Source: Actinoplanes couchii
Lineage (GTDB): Bacteria > Actinomycetota > Actinomycetes > Mycobacteriales > Micromonosporaceae
Direction: 5' to 3'
Length of the DNA: 64,000 bases
Assembly: GCF_016862075.1 (NCBI RefSeq)
Contig: NZ_BOMG01000064.1
Span: 62,001-126,000, forward strand
Shown: one piece after another, positions 26,731 to 36,500 of the stretch
Numbering within the stretch: the stretch's first letter is position 1
Layout: each line of letters starts with the position of its first letter
Made by a program: the position numbers and the translations under genes
Notes under the pieces: generated by a model
Database searches by the model: none
What the model saw: the letters and a program-made list of their open reading frames with translations, nothing else
What the model was told of the DNA's origin: nothing

Positions 26731-28116
26731 GTGAACCCTTCGACCGCACCCGACGCCCGTCCTGTGCTGTTCGTCAGCCTGCCGGAGAGCGGCCTGCTGA
26801 ACCCGATGCTGGTGCTGGCCTCCGAGCTGGCCGGCCGGGGAGTGCCGGACCTCTGGTTCGCCACCGACGAGCCGCGCCGCGAGGAGGTGGAGAGCATCGC
26901 CGGCGACACCTCGGTCCAGTTCGCATCGCTGGGTGAGGTGGTTCCCGAGCTGTCCGCCGTCACCTGGGACGACGACATCTACCGTCAGGTCACCCAGAAG
27001 AGCCGGTTCAAGGCGCACCGGGCGGTCATCCGGCACACCTACCGGCCGGACCTGCAGGCGGCCAAGTTCCGGGCGCTGGCCGAGGTGGTGGACAAGATCC
27101 AGCCCTCGCTGATGGTGATCGAGTCGCTCTGCGGCTTCGCCATCGACCTGGCACTGACCCGCAAGATCCCGTTCGTGCTGAGCGTCCCGTTCCTGCCCAG
27201 CAACATCCTGACCTCGCACAACCCGTTCGCCGCCTCCTACACGCCGAAGGGCTTCCCGGTGCCGCACTCCGGGCTGCCGGCCCGGATGACAGTCGGCCAA
27301 CGGGTCCAGAACACCCTCTTCAAGCTGCGTACGCTGGGCATCTTCTTCGAGCCGGCGATGGGCAAGGTGCTCTCCGAGGACGCGAAGATCCGCAAGGAGC
27401 TGGGCCTGACCGCGCCCAGCCCGATGACCCGTGTCGACGAGGCCCGGCTGATCCTGTGCGCCTCCATCCCGGAGCTGGACTACCCGTTCACCGTCCCGGA
27501 GAAGCTGAAGCTGGTCGGCGCGGTGCTCCCGCCGCTGCCCGAGGCGTCCTCGGACAACGACGTGACGCAGTGGCTCGACGCCCAGGACTCGGTGGTCTAC
27601 ATGGGCTTCGGCACCATCACCCGGCTCACCGCGGCCCAGGTCGGCGCACTGGTCGAGGTGGCCCGCCGGCTCGACGGCAGACACTCGGTGCTGTGGAAAC
27701 TGCCCACCGAGCAGCAGCATCTGCTGCCGCCCGCCGCCGAACTGCCGGCCAACCTGCGCATCGAGAACTGGCTGCCCTCACAGCTCGACGTGCTCGCCCA
27801 CCCGTCGGTGAAGGTGTTCTTCACCCACGGCGGCGGCAACGGCTTCCACGAGGGTGTCTATTTCGGCAAGCCCCTGCTGGTACGGCCGCTCTGGGTCGAC
27901 TGCTTCGACCAGGCGGTCCGTGGCCGCGACGCGGGTGTCAGCCTCACCCTGGACGATCCCCAGGTCGTCGACCCGGACGACATCGTCGGCAAGCTGACCC
28001 GGATCCTCACCGAACCGTCCTTCACCCAGCGTGCCGAGGAACTCGGCGCGCGCCAGCGCGAGGCCGGCGGCGCCCGGACCGCGGCCGATCTGATCATCCA
28101 GGTGGTACCCCGATGA
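26731..28116 (+). CDS. Mycosaminyltransferase, GT1 family (NysDI/AmphDI-like)
   Basis: A 461-residue UGT-type glycosyltransferase expected to move mycosamine from its GDP-sugar to the C19-equivalent hydroxyl of the polyene ring. The N-terminal acceptor domain starts VLFVSLPESGLLNPML. The C-terminal donor domain has YMGFGTITRL (about 290) and the sugar-nucleotide signature FFTHGGGNGFHEGVYFGKP (about 364-382), with the catalytic-site His in THGGG. The start is GTG 26731; the ribosome site is weak. It overlaps the aminotransferase gene by 4 nt and heads an operon of seven polyene genes. The next gene makes its aminosugar, which supports the role strongly. Confidence 0.9.
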   Translation: MNPSTAPDARPVLFVSLPESGLLNPMLVLASELAGRGVPDLWFATDEPRREEVESIAGDTSVQFASLGEVVPELSAVTWDDDIYRQVTQKSRFKAHRAVIRHTYRPDLQAAKFRALAEVVDKIQPSLMVIESLCGFAIDLALTRKIPFVLSVPFLPSNILTSHNPFAASYTPKGFPVPHSGLPARMTVGQRVQNTLFKLRTLGIFFEPAMGKVLSEDAKIRKELGLTAPSPMTRVDEARLILCASIPELDYPFTVPEKLKLVGAVLPPLPEASSDNDVTQWLDAQDSVVYMGFGTITRLTAAQVGALVEVARRLDGRHSVLWKLPTEQQHLLPPAAELPANLRIENWLPSQLDVLAHPSVKVFFTHGGGNGFHEGVYFGKPLLVRPLWVDCFDQAVRGRDAGVSLTLDDPQVVDPDDIVGKLTRILTEPSFTQRAEELGARQREAGGARTAADLIIQVVPR

Positions 28117-29174
28117 CCTACCATTACCCGGTTTCCATGCCGTCCCTGGACGGCCGTGAGCTGGAGTACGTGACCAGCACGATCAGCGACGGCTGGATCT
28201 CGTCGCAGGGCCCGTACGTGGCCCGCTTCGAGAAGGCCTTCGCCGACTACAACGGCGTCGCGCACGGGGTCGCCTGCTCGTCCGGCACCGCGGCGCTCAC
28301 CCTGGCGCTGCGCGCGCTGAACGTGGGCCCGGGCGACGAGGTGATCGTGCCCGAGTTCACCATGATCGCGTCGGCGTGGGCGGTCACCTACACCGGCGCC
28401 ACCCCGGTCTTCGTGGACTGCGGTGACGATCTGAACATCGACGTCACCCGGATCGAGGAGGCGATCACCCCCCGGACCAAGGTGATCATGCCGGTGCACG
28501 TCTACGGACGGCGCTGCGACATGGACGCGATCATGGACCTGGCGTTCCAGTACAACCTGCGCGTGGTCGAGGACTCGGCCGAGGCGCACGGCGTCCGGCC
28601 GGTCGGCGACATCGCCTGCTTCTCCCTGTTCGCCAACAAGATCATCACATCCGGCGAGGGCGGCATCTGCCTCACCGACGACCCGGTGCTGGCCGGCCAG
28701 ATCGGGCACCTGCGGGCGATGGCGTTCACCGCCGACCACAGCTTCCTGCACAAGAAGCTGGCCTACAACTTCCGGATGACCGCGATGCAGGCCGCGGTGG
28801 CCCTGGCCCAGACCGAGCGCCTGGACGACATCCTGGCCCGGCGCGCCGGGATCGAGAAACGCTACGACGACGGCCTGCGTGACATCCCCGGCATCACCCT
28901 GATGCCGCCGCGCGACGTCCTCTGGATGTACGACGTCCGGGCCGAGCGCCGCGACGAGTTGCTCGCGTACCTGACCGGACAGGGCATCGAGACCCGGCTG
29001 TTCTTCAAGGCGATGAGCCGCCAGCCCGGCTACCTGGACGAACGCTGGCCGACCCTGAACGCGACGAGGTTCAGCGAGGACGGCTTCTACCTGCCCACGT
29101 ACACGTCCCTGGCCGACACCGACATCGACCACATCGTGGCCAAGGTCCGCGAGTTCTACGAGAGGCCGGCATGA
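28113..29174 (+). CDS. GDP-3-keto-6-deoxymannose 3-aminotransferase (NysDII/AmphDII-like)
   Basis: A 353-residue PLP-dependent DegT/DnrJ/EryC1 aminotransferase that should install the 3-amino group of mycosamine. The PLP lysine lies in FANKIITSGEGG (about residue 175). A PEFTMIASAWAVTYTGATPVFVDC segment typical of the family is near residue 80 and EDSAEAHG near 155. Length matches NysDII. Its substrate arises from the GMD product by a 4- to 3-keto shift for which no dedicated gene is seen here, as in other polyene clusters. It overlaps both neighbours by 4 nt (ATGA), so it is translationally coupled with the glycosyltransferase and the P450. Confidence 0.92.
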   Translation: MTYHYPVSMPSLDGRELEYVTSTISDGWISSQGPYVARFEKAFADYNGVAHGVACSSGTAALTLALRALNVGPGDEVIVPEFTMIASAWAVTYTGATPVFVDCGDDLNIDVTRIEEAITPRTKVIMPVHVYGRRCDMDAIMDLAFQYNLRVVEDSAEAHGVRPVGDIACFSLFANKIITSGEGGICLTDDPVLAGQIGHLRAMAFTADHSFLHKKLAYNFRMTAMQAAVALAQTERLDDILARRAGIEKRYDDGLRDIPGITLMPPRDVLWMYDVRAERRDELLAYLTGQGIETRLFFKAMSRQPGYLDERWPTLNATRFSEDGFYLPTYTSLADTDIDHIVAKVREFYERPA

Positions 29175-30352
29175 CAGACACCGATGACCAGCTCGTCGTC
29201 GACTTCCCGCTGCGCAAGGAGGGCGAGGAGTTCCCGCCGCCGCGCTACGCGGAGTACCGGCAGCGGGAGGGCCTGGTCCTGTCCTACCTGCCGGACGGCA
29301 AGCCGGTCTGGCTGGTCACCCGGCACGCCGCCGTCCGGGAGATCCTGACCAGCAAGAAGATCAGCTCCAACCCGGACCGGGAGGGCTTCCCCAACATCGG
29401 CGAGACCATGGGCGTGCCGCGCCAGGACCAGATCCCCGGCTGGTTCGTCGGCCTGGACTCCCCGGACCACGACCGGTTCCGCAAGGCGCTGATCCCCGAG
29501 TTCACGGTCCGCAAGGTGCGCGAGATGCGCCCGGCCATCCAGGCCGTCGTGGACCGGGTGATCGACGACATGCTCGCCGCCGGGAACGAGGCCGACCTGG
29601 TCAACGACTTCGCCCTGCCGATCCCCTCGCTGGTGATCTCCGCGCTGCTCGGCGTCCCGGAGGCGGACCGCGAGTTCTTCGAGTCCCGGACCCGCACCCT
29701 GGTGTCGATCCGCACCTCCACCGACGCGCAGCGTGACACCGCCAGCCGGGAGCTGCTGCGCTACATCAACCGGCTCATCGAGATCAAGTCGAAGTGGCCC
29801 GGCGACGACCTGCCCAGCCGGCTGCTCGCCGGTGGTGTCCTCGAGCCGCGGGAACTGCCCGGTGTGCTGCTCCTGCTGCTGATCGCCGGGCACGAGACCA
29901 CCGCCAACAACATCGGCCTGGGCATCGTCTCGCTGCTGGAGAACCCGCAGTGGATCGGCGACGACCGGGTGGTCGACGAACTGCTGCGCCTGCACTCGGT
30001 GGCCGACCTGGTGTCGCTGCGGGTGGCGGTCGAGGACGTGGAGATCTGCGGTCAGACGATCAAGGCCGGCGAGGGCATCGTGCCGCTGGTCGCCGCGGCC
30101 AACCACGACGAGACGGTGTTCGCCTGCCCGCACGCGTTCAACCCGGAGCGCAGCGCCAAACAGCACGTCGCCTTCGGGTACGGCGTGCACCAGTGCCTCG
30201 GGCAGAACCTGGTCCGGGTCGAGATGGAACTGGCGTACCGAACCCTGTTCGAGCGCGTCCCCGGCCTGGAACTCGCGATGGGCCCGGAGGGTCTGCCCTA
30301 CAAGTACGACGGCGTCCTGCACGGCCTGCACACGCTGCCGGTCCGTTGGTGA
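29171..30352 (+). CDS. Cytochrome P450, branch-methyl oxidase (NysN/AmphN/FscP-like)
   Basis: A 393-residue soluble class I P450 expected to oxidise the methyl branch laid down by a methylmalonyl module to the exocyclic carboxyl typical of polyenes. Motifs: I-helix AGHETT (about 239-244), K-helix ELLR, and heme loop FGYGVHQCLG with the thiolate Cys (about 342). Its redox partner is the ferredoxin gene 13 bp downstream. It overlaps the aminotransferase by 4 nt. The position between sugar genes and ferredoxin matches nysN/nysM. A different oxidation site is possible, but the methylmalonyl AT seen in the third module of the left-edge PKS gives it a ready substrate. Confidence 0.9.
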   Translation: MTDTDDQLVVDFPLRKEGEEFPPPRYAEYRQREGLVLSYLPDGKPVWLVTRHAAVREILTSKKISSNPDREGFPNIGETMGVPRQDQIPGWFVGLDSPDHDRFRKALIPEFTVRKVREMRPAIQAVVDRVIDDMLAAGNEADLVNDFALPIPSLVISALLGVPEADREFFESRTRTLVSIRTSTDAQRDTASRELLRYINRLIEIKSKWPGDDLPSRLLAGGVLEPRELPGVLLLLLIAGHETTANNIGLGIVSLLENPQWIGDDRVVDELLRLHSVADLVSLRVAVEDVEICGQTIKAGEGIVPLVAAANHDETVFACPHAFNPERSAKQHVAFGYGVHQCLGQNLVRVEMELAYRTLFERVPGLELAMGPEGLPYKYDGVLHGLHTLPVRW

Positions 30353-30365
30353 CGGAGGAGACGAG

Positions 30366-30572
30366 ATGCGCATCACGGTGAAGACCGAGACCTGCGTCGG
30401 CGCGGGACAGTGTGTGCTGTCCGCGCCCGACGTGTTCGACCAGGACGACGACGGGCTGGTCACGGTGCTGGACGCCGAGCCCGGCCCGGAGCATTCCGAC
30501 GACGTGAACCTGGCGTGGCAGCTGTGCCCCTCGGGTTCCATCACGGTCACCGAGCCGGCCGTCCAGGACTAG
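30366..30572 (+). CDS. [3Fe-4S] ferredoxin partner of the P450 (NysM/AmphM-like)
   Basis: A 68-residue electron carrier passing electrons to the adjacent P450. The three cluster cysteines are at 10, 16 and 54 (CVGAGQC, then LCPSG); the residue between the first two in ordinary four-Cys ferredoxins is not Cys, so a 3Fe-4S cluster is expected. The acidic middle is typical of P450 ferredoxins. A strong GGAGGAGA ribosome site precedes ATG 30366. The reductase must come from elsewhere in the genome. Confidence 0.94.
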   Translation: MRITVKTETCVGAGQCVLSAPDVFDQDDDGLVTVLDAEPGPEHSDDVNLAWQLCPSGSITVTEPAVQD

Positions 30573-30634
30573 CAATTTCCGGCACCCCCTCCTGATGGGA
30601 TGGGGCGCCATGCGAGGAGACGAGGAGCTGTGAC

Positions 30635-31408
30635 GTGACGATCGCCGACGACGCGACGACCCCGTGGATCCGGCGCTACCACCCGGGACCGGGCCGGGAG
30701 GTACGGCTCGTCTGCTTCCCGCACGCGGGCGGCTCGGCCAGCTTCTACCACCCGGTCTCCGCCGCGCACGCGACCACGGCCGACGTGGTGTGCCTGCAGT
30801 ACCCGGGCCGGCAGGACCGCCGACGGGAAACCCCCTACACCGCCATCGGCCCGCTGGCCGACGCGGTCGCCGCCGAACTGCGCACGCTCAGCGACAGGCC
30901 GACGGTGTTCTTCGGGCACAGCATGGGCGCCGTTCTGGCGTTCGAGACGGCGCTCCGGCTGGAACGCGACGGAAACGGGCCCCACACCGTGATCGCCTCC
31001 GGCCGGCGCGCGCCGTCCACGGTCCGCAGCGAGACCGTGCACGAGCGCGACGACGACGGCGTGGTCGCCGAGTTGAAGCGGCTCAACGGCACCGTGCCGG
31101 GCCTGCTCGGCGACGACGAGATCCTGCGGATGGCGCTGCCCGCGATCCGCGCCGACTACCAGGCGATCGAGACGTACCGCAGCGCGCCGGACGTGCGGCT
31201 GCGGGCCGGGATCACCGTACTGACCGGGCACGCCGACCCGCTCACCACCGCCGCCGAGGCCGCGGCGTGGGAGGGGCACACCGGCGGGCCGTACCGGCTG
31301 GCCGGTTTCCCCGGTGGACACTTCTTCATCGCCGCCCACCAGTCCTCGGTGAACGCCGAGATCGCCCGGGACCTGGCGGACGCCCGCCGGGCCGCCGCGG
31401 TGCGATGA
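30635..31408 (+). CDS. Type II thioesterase (NysE/FscTE-like)
   Basis: A 257-residue alpha/beta hydrolase that removes aberrant acyl groups from PKS carrier proteins (editing), not the chain-releasing domain. It has an oxyanion-type FPHAGGSASFY near residue 28, the nucleophile in FGHSMGA (about 97), the Asp region LTGHADPL (about 193) and the catalytic His in PGGHFF (about 228). The start is GTG 30635 after GAGGAG. About 60 bp separate it from the ferredoxin gene, and the aminodeoxychorismate synthase gene follows after 35 bp, in the same operon. Confidence 0.93.
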   Translation: MTIADDATTPWIRRYHPGPGREVRLVCFPHAGGSASFYHPVSAAHATTADVVCLQYPGRQDRRRETPYTAIGPLADAVAAELRTLSDRPTVFFGHSMGAVLAFETALRLERDGNGPHTVIASGRRAPSTVRSETVHERDDDGVVAELKRLNGTVPGLLGDDEILRMALPAIRADYQAIETYRSAPDVRLRAGITVLTGHADPLTTAAEAAAWEGHTGGPYRLAGFPGGHFFIAAHQSSVNAEIARDLADARRAAAVR

Positions 31409-31443
31409 CCCCCACCTCGACGGACCAGGACTAGGACTCGCAC

Positions 31444-33525
31444 ATGCGCACACTGCTGGTCGACAACTACGACTCGTTCACGTACAACCTGTTCCATTAT
31501 CTCGCCGAGGTGAACGGGCAGCAGCCCGAGGTGATCCGCAACGACGACCCGGACTGGCGCCCCGAGCGTCTCGCCGAGTTCGACAACGTGGTCCTCTCCC
31601 CCGGCCCCGGCACCCCGCACCGGCCCGCCGATTTCGGGCTGTGCGCGGCGATCGCCGCCGAGGGATCCCTGCCGGTGCTCGGGGTCTGCCTCGGGCACCA
31701 GGGCATCGGCCTGGCCCACGGCGCGCGGGTGGGCCGGGCCCCGGAACCCCGGCACGGCCGCACCTCGCTGATCCGGCACGACGGCACCGAACTGTTCGAG
31801 GGCCTGCCGTCCCCCCTCGAAGTGGTCCGGTACCACTCGCTGGCGGTCTCCGAGCTCACCGGTGACCTGGCGGCCACGGCGTGGACCGAGGACGGCCTGG
31901 TGATGGCGCTCAGGCACCGCAGCCTGCCGTTGTGGGGTGTGCAGTTCCACCCGGAGTCGATCGGCACCGTCGGCGGGCACCAGCTGCTGGCCAACTTCGG
32001 CAAGCTCAGCGCACAGCACCGCCCGGCCCGGCCGGTCGTGGCGATCACCACGCCCGCCGCCGTCCGCGACGAGGCGCCGCAACCGGCGCGCAAGCTCCGG
32101 GTGCTCGTCGAGGCGATGGACACCCGCTGGGACGCCGAGGTCGCCTTCGACACCCTGTTCCGTGGCGGCCGGCACCCGTACTGGCTGGACAGCAGCCGGA
32201 CCGGCGGGCCCGGCGAGGTCTCGGTGATGGGCAACGCGTCCGGCCCGCTGGCCCGGATCGCCACCGCCGACGTCACGGCCGGCACCGTCACCGTCGCCGC
32301 CCGCAACACCACCGAGGTGTGGTCCGGCGAGTTCCTGGACTGGCTCGACGCCGACCTGCGCTCGCTGGACACCACGGTCCCGTTCCTGCCGTTCGAGTTC
32401 GCCCTCGGCTGGGTCGGCGCGCTCGGCTACGAACTGAAGGCCGAGAGCGACGGCGACGGTACGCACTCCTCACCCGAGCCGGACGCGGTGATGGTCTTCG
32501 CCGACCGGGCGATCGTGCTGGACCACCGCACCCGCTGCACCTACCTGCTCGCCCTCGCCGAGGACGGCGACGACGCCGGGGCGCGGGACTGGCTGGCCGC
32601 CACCACCGCCACCCTGAAGACGCTGACCGGCCGGGAGCCGTCCCCCTGTGACACCCCGCCCGCCGCGCGGACCAGCGAGCTGCGGCTGCGGCACGACCGA
32701 CAGCAGTACCTGGGCCTGATCGACGACTGTCTGGAGGAGATCCGCAGCGGCGAGACGTACGAGGTCTGCCTGACCAACATGATCGAGGCGGACACCGACG
32801 TCGACCCGTGGCAGGCGTACCGGTTCCTGCGCCGCTTCTCCCCCGCCCCGTTCGCCGCGTTCCTCGGCTTCGGTGACGTCTGCGTGCTGAGCACCTCGCC
32901 CGAGCGGTTCCTGCAGATCGACAGGCACGGCGGCATGGAGTCCAAGCCGATCAAGGGCACCCGCCCGCGCGGCCGGACCCCGCAGGAGGACCTGCAGCTC
33001 GTCGACGACCTGGCCAACAACGAGAAGGACCGCGCCGAGAACCTGATGATCGTCGACCTGGTCCGGCACGACCTGGGCCGCTGCGCCGAGGTCGGCTCGG
33101 TGCACGCGGACAAGGTCTTCGACGTCGAGACGTACGCCACCGTGCACCAGCTGGTGAGCACCGTCCGGGCGCAGCTGGCCGCGGACCACAGCCCGGTCAC
33201 CGGCGTGCGCTGTGCCTTCCCCGGCGGCTCGATGACCGGGGCGCCGAAGATCCGCACGATGGGGATCATCGACCGGCTGGAGGCCGGGCCGCGGGGCCTC
33301 TACTCCGGCGCGATCGGCTACTTCTCCCTGACCGGAGGCGCCGACCTCAGCATCGTGATCCGCACGGTGGTGCTCAACAACGGCCGACTGCGGTACGGCG
33401 TCGGTGGCGCGATCATCGCGCTGTCCGACCCGGCGGCCGAGTACGAGGAGACCGCCGTCAAGGCGCGCCCCCTGCTCACCCTGCTCGGCGCGGAGTTCCC
33501 GGAACGCCAGAACGCGCAAGCCTGA
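31444..33525 (+). CDS. pabAB: Fused aminodeoxychorismate synthase (PabAB)
   Basis: A 693-residue fusion that converts chorismate and glutamine to 4-amino-4-deoxychorismate, precursor of the 4-aminobenzoate starter. Residues 1-195 are a class I glutamine amidotransferase: Cys in GVCLGHQ (about 83) and His/Glu in QFHPES (about 168). Residues about 425-685 are the chorismate-binding domain: PIKGTRPRG (about 502), whose Lys distinguishes PabB from anthranilate synthase (PIAGTR), then PGGSMTGAPK and GVGGAI. Such a fusion is a marker of aromatic polyene clusters (candicidin, FR-008). The lyase for the next step is at 15389-16138. It lies directly before the loading PKS that would use the product. 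Confidence 0.95.
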   Translation: MRTLLVDNYDSFTYNLFHYLAEVNGQQPEVIRNDDPDWRPERLAEFDNVVLSPGPGTPHRPADFGLCAAIAAEGSLPVLGVCLGHQGIGLAHGARVGRAPEPRHGRTSLIRHDGTELFEGLPSPLEVVRYHSLAVSELTGDLAATAWTEDGLVMALRHRSLPLWGVQFHPESIGTVGGHQLLANFGKLSAQHRPARPVVAITTPAAVRDEAPQPARKLRVLVEAMDTRWDAEVAFDTLFRGGRHPYWLDSSRTGGPGEVSVMGNASGPLARIATADVTAGTVTVAARNTTEVWSGEFLDWLDADLRSLDTTVPFLPFEFALGWVGALGYELKAESDGDGTHSSPEPDAVMVFADRAIVLDHRTRCTYLLALAEDGDDAGARDWLAATTATLKTLTGREPSPCDTPPAARTSELRLRHDRQQYLGLIDDCLEEIRSGETYEVCLTNMIEADTDVDPWQAYRFLRRFSPAPFAAFLGFGDVCVLSTSPERFLQIDRHGGMESKPIKGTRPRGRTPQEDLQLVDDLANNEKDRAENLMIVDLVRHDLGRCAEVGSVHADKVFDVETYATVHQLVSTVRAQLAADHSPVTGVRCAFPGGSMTGAPKIRTMGIIDRLEAGPRGLYSGAIGYFSLTGGADLSIVIRTVVLNNGRLRYGVGGAIIALSDPAAEYEETAVKARPLLTLLGAEFPERQNAQA

Positions 33526-33543
33526 CCCCCTCGGGAGACCCCC

Positions 33544-36500
33544 ATGGCGATCACCGCCGCGGACTACCAGCTCATACCGGCCGACGATCTGACCTCGTTC
33601 CAGCGTGGTCTCACGCTGCCCGCAGTGTTCGCCCGCGCGGTGGCCGCCGGCGGGCCGGCCGTGGCGATCGTGGACGGGGACCGCTCCTTCACCTGGGAGC
33701 AGTGGCGCACCGAGGTGGACGCGGTGGCCCGGGGCCTGCAGGAGGCAGGCGTCGGGCCCGGTGACGTGGTCGCCGTGCAGCTGCCGAACAGTGTCGAGTA
33801 CCAGACCACGCACCTGGCCGTCGGCGAGATCGGTGCGGTGATGCTGCCGTTGCACAACGGCATCGGCCGGCGGGACGTGCTCGCCCTGCTGCACCGCGCC
33901 GATCCGGTCGTGCTGGTGACCGCGGACGCCGGCGCGGCGGCGGAGTTGCTCGCCGAGACCCCGTCGCTGCGCACCGTGCTGACCCCGGACGTGTGGCACG
34001 CCACCGCGGACCGCTGGCGTGGGCACCGGCCCCGCCCGGTGCAGGTGCGGCCCGATTTGCCGATGCTGCTGCTGCCGTCGTCCGGCACCACCTCGCAGCG
34101 CCCGAAGATCTGCGTGCACCACCACGACGGGCTGCTGTCCAACATCTCGTACATCACCGAGGAGGCCCTCGACTCGCTGCGGGCCGGCATCGTCACCGCC
34201 TGCCCGCTGACCCACCTGTTCGGTCTCCAGTCGATCCACATGGCGCTGATGGCCGCCTGCCGGCAGACCATCCTCAGCGCCTGGGACACCGAACGGTTCC
34301 TGGTCGTCGGCCGCGAGGCGCAGCCGGGCATGGTGTTCCTGGTGCCGCCGCAGATCTACGACGTCATCGGCTGGTCGGCCCGGACCGGCGAGCCGGCCGG
34401 TTTCGCGCCGCGCGAGGTGCGGACCGCGGGCGGTGTGCTCCCGGCGGCGGCCGCCGACCAGCTCCGGTCGGCGCTGGACACCTCGGTGGTGGTCGTCTGG
34501 GGCATGTCCGAGCTGGGCACCGGCACCCGCACCCTGGTCGACGACGACGGTGTCGTCGCGGCCACCACCATCGGCCGTCCCGGTCCCGGTTCCCAGGTCC
34601 GTATCCGGGACGAGGACGGGAACCCGGTCGCCGCCGGTGTGCCGGGTGAGCTGCAGTACCGGGCGGCGAGCATGTTCCGCGGCTACCACGGTGATCGCGA
34701 GGTGACCGCCGAGGCGATCACCGGCGACGGCTGGCTGCGCACCGGTGACACCGCCGCGCTGGAGGCCGACGGCCGGCTCGTCTTCCACGGCCGCGCGGCC
34801 GAGATCATCAACGTCGGCGGGCGGAAGGTGAACGCCGTCGAGGTGCAGGGCCTGCTGGCCGACATGCCCGGCATCGGCCCGCTGGCGGTCGTCGGGCAGG
34901 CCGACCCGCGGCTCGGCGAGTTCCCCTGCCTGGTCGTCACCGAGGCGGTCCGGGACCGGATCGACCTCACCGCGGTCACCGGCTTCCTGCGCGGGCTGGG
35001 CCTGGCCGAGTACGGGATCCCGCTGGACCTCGTCCACCTGCCCGAGCTGCCCAAGACCCCGGCCGGCAAGATGCACCGGCGGGCGCTGGAGGACATGCTG
35101 CGCCGGCGCACGACCGGCCCGGCCCGGTACGCCGGCAGCCTTCAGGACGCGCTGGACCTGGTCCGGGTCTGCGTGGGCCGGATCGGCGGGGACGCCGGCA
35201 TCGGTCCCGGCGGCGCCTTCCGCGATCACGGCCTGGACTCGGTCGGCACGATCCGGCTGCGCAACGCCATCGCCGAGGCGACCGGCCTGACCCTGCCGGC
35301 CACTCTGGCCTTCGACCACCCGACCCCGCTCGCGGTCGCCCGGCACCTGACCGGGCACACCACCGACGAGCCGGACGAGACGCCGGCGGCCGGCCAGGAC
35401 GAGCCGATCGCGATCATCGGCATGGCCTGCCGGCTGCCCGGTGGCGCCGATTCCCCGGAACGGCTGTGGGAACTGGTCACCGACGGTGTGGACGCGATCA
35501 CCGATTTCCCGGCCGACCGTGGCTGGGACCTGGAGACGCTGTTCCACGACGACCCGGACAACCCCGGGACGACGTACGCCCGGCAGGGTGGTTTCCTGTC
35601 CGGCGCGTCCGGTTTCGACGCCGGGTTCTTCGGCCTGTCCGACCGGGAGGCCCTGGCCACCGACCCGCAGCACCGGCTGATGCTGGAGGCCGCGTGGGAG
35701 GCCTTCGAACGGGCCGGGATCAACCCCTCGGCGGTGCGCGGTTCCCGTACCGGCGTGTTCACCGGGTCCATGTACGCCGACTACGCCACCGGCCCGGCCG
35801 GCGAGCTGGAGGGTCTGCTCGCCGTCGGGCGGGCCGCCAGCGCCCTGTCCGGCCGGATCGCCTACCACTTCGGCCTGCACGGCCCGGCCCTGACGGTGGA
35901 CACCGCCTGCTCGTCGTCGCTGGTGGCGCTGCACCTGGCCTGCCAGTCGCTGCGGTCCGGCGAGTCGTCGCTGGCCCTGGCCGGTGGCGCCGCGGTGATG
36001 GCCACCCCGGACTCGTTCGTGGAGTTCTCCCGGCTGCGCGGGCTGGCCCCGGACGGGCGGTGCAAGTCGTTCGGCGACGGCGCCGACGGCGCGGCCTGGT
36101 CCGAGGGCGCCGGGGTGCTGCTGCTGGAACGCCTGGACGACGCCCGGCGCCACGGGCACCCGGTGCTCGCCGTGGTCCGCGGCTCCGCGGTCAACTCCGA
36201 CGGCGCGTCCAACGGCATGACCGCCCCGAACGGCCCGGCCCAGCGGCGGGTGATCCGGCAGGCGCTGGCCAACGCCGGTCTGTCGGCCGCCGACGTGGAC
36301 CTGATCGAGGCGCACGGCACCGGCACCGCGCTGGGCGACCCGATCGAGGCGCAGGCGATCCTGGCCACCTACGGCGAGGCGCGTACCGCGGACCGTCCGG
36401 TGTGGCTCGGCTCGGTGAAGTCCAACCTGGGCCACACCCAGGCGGCGGCCGGCGTGGCCGGGGTGATCAAGGCGGTGCAGGCCATGCGGCACGGTGTGCT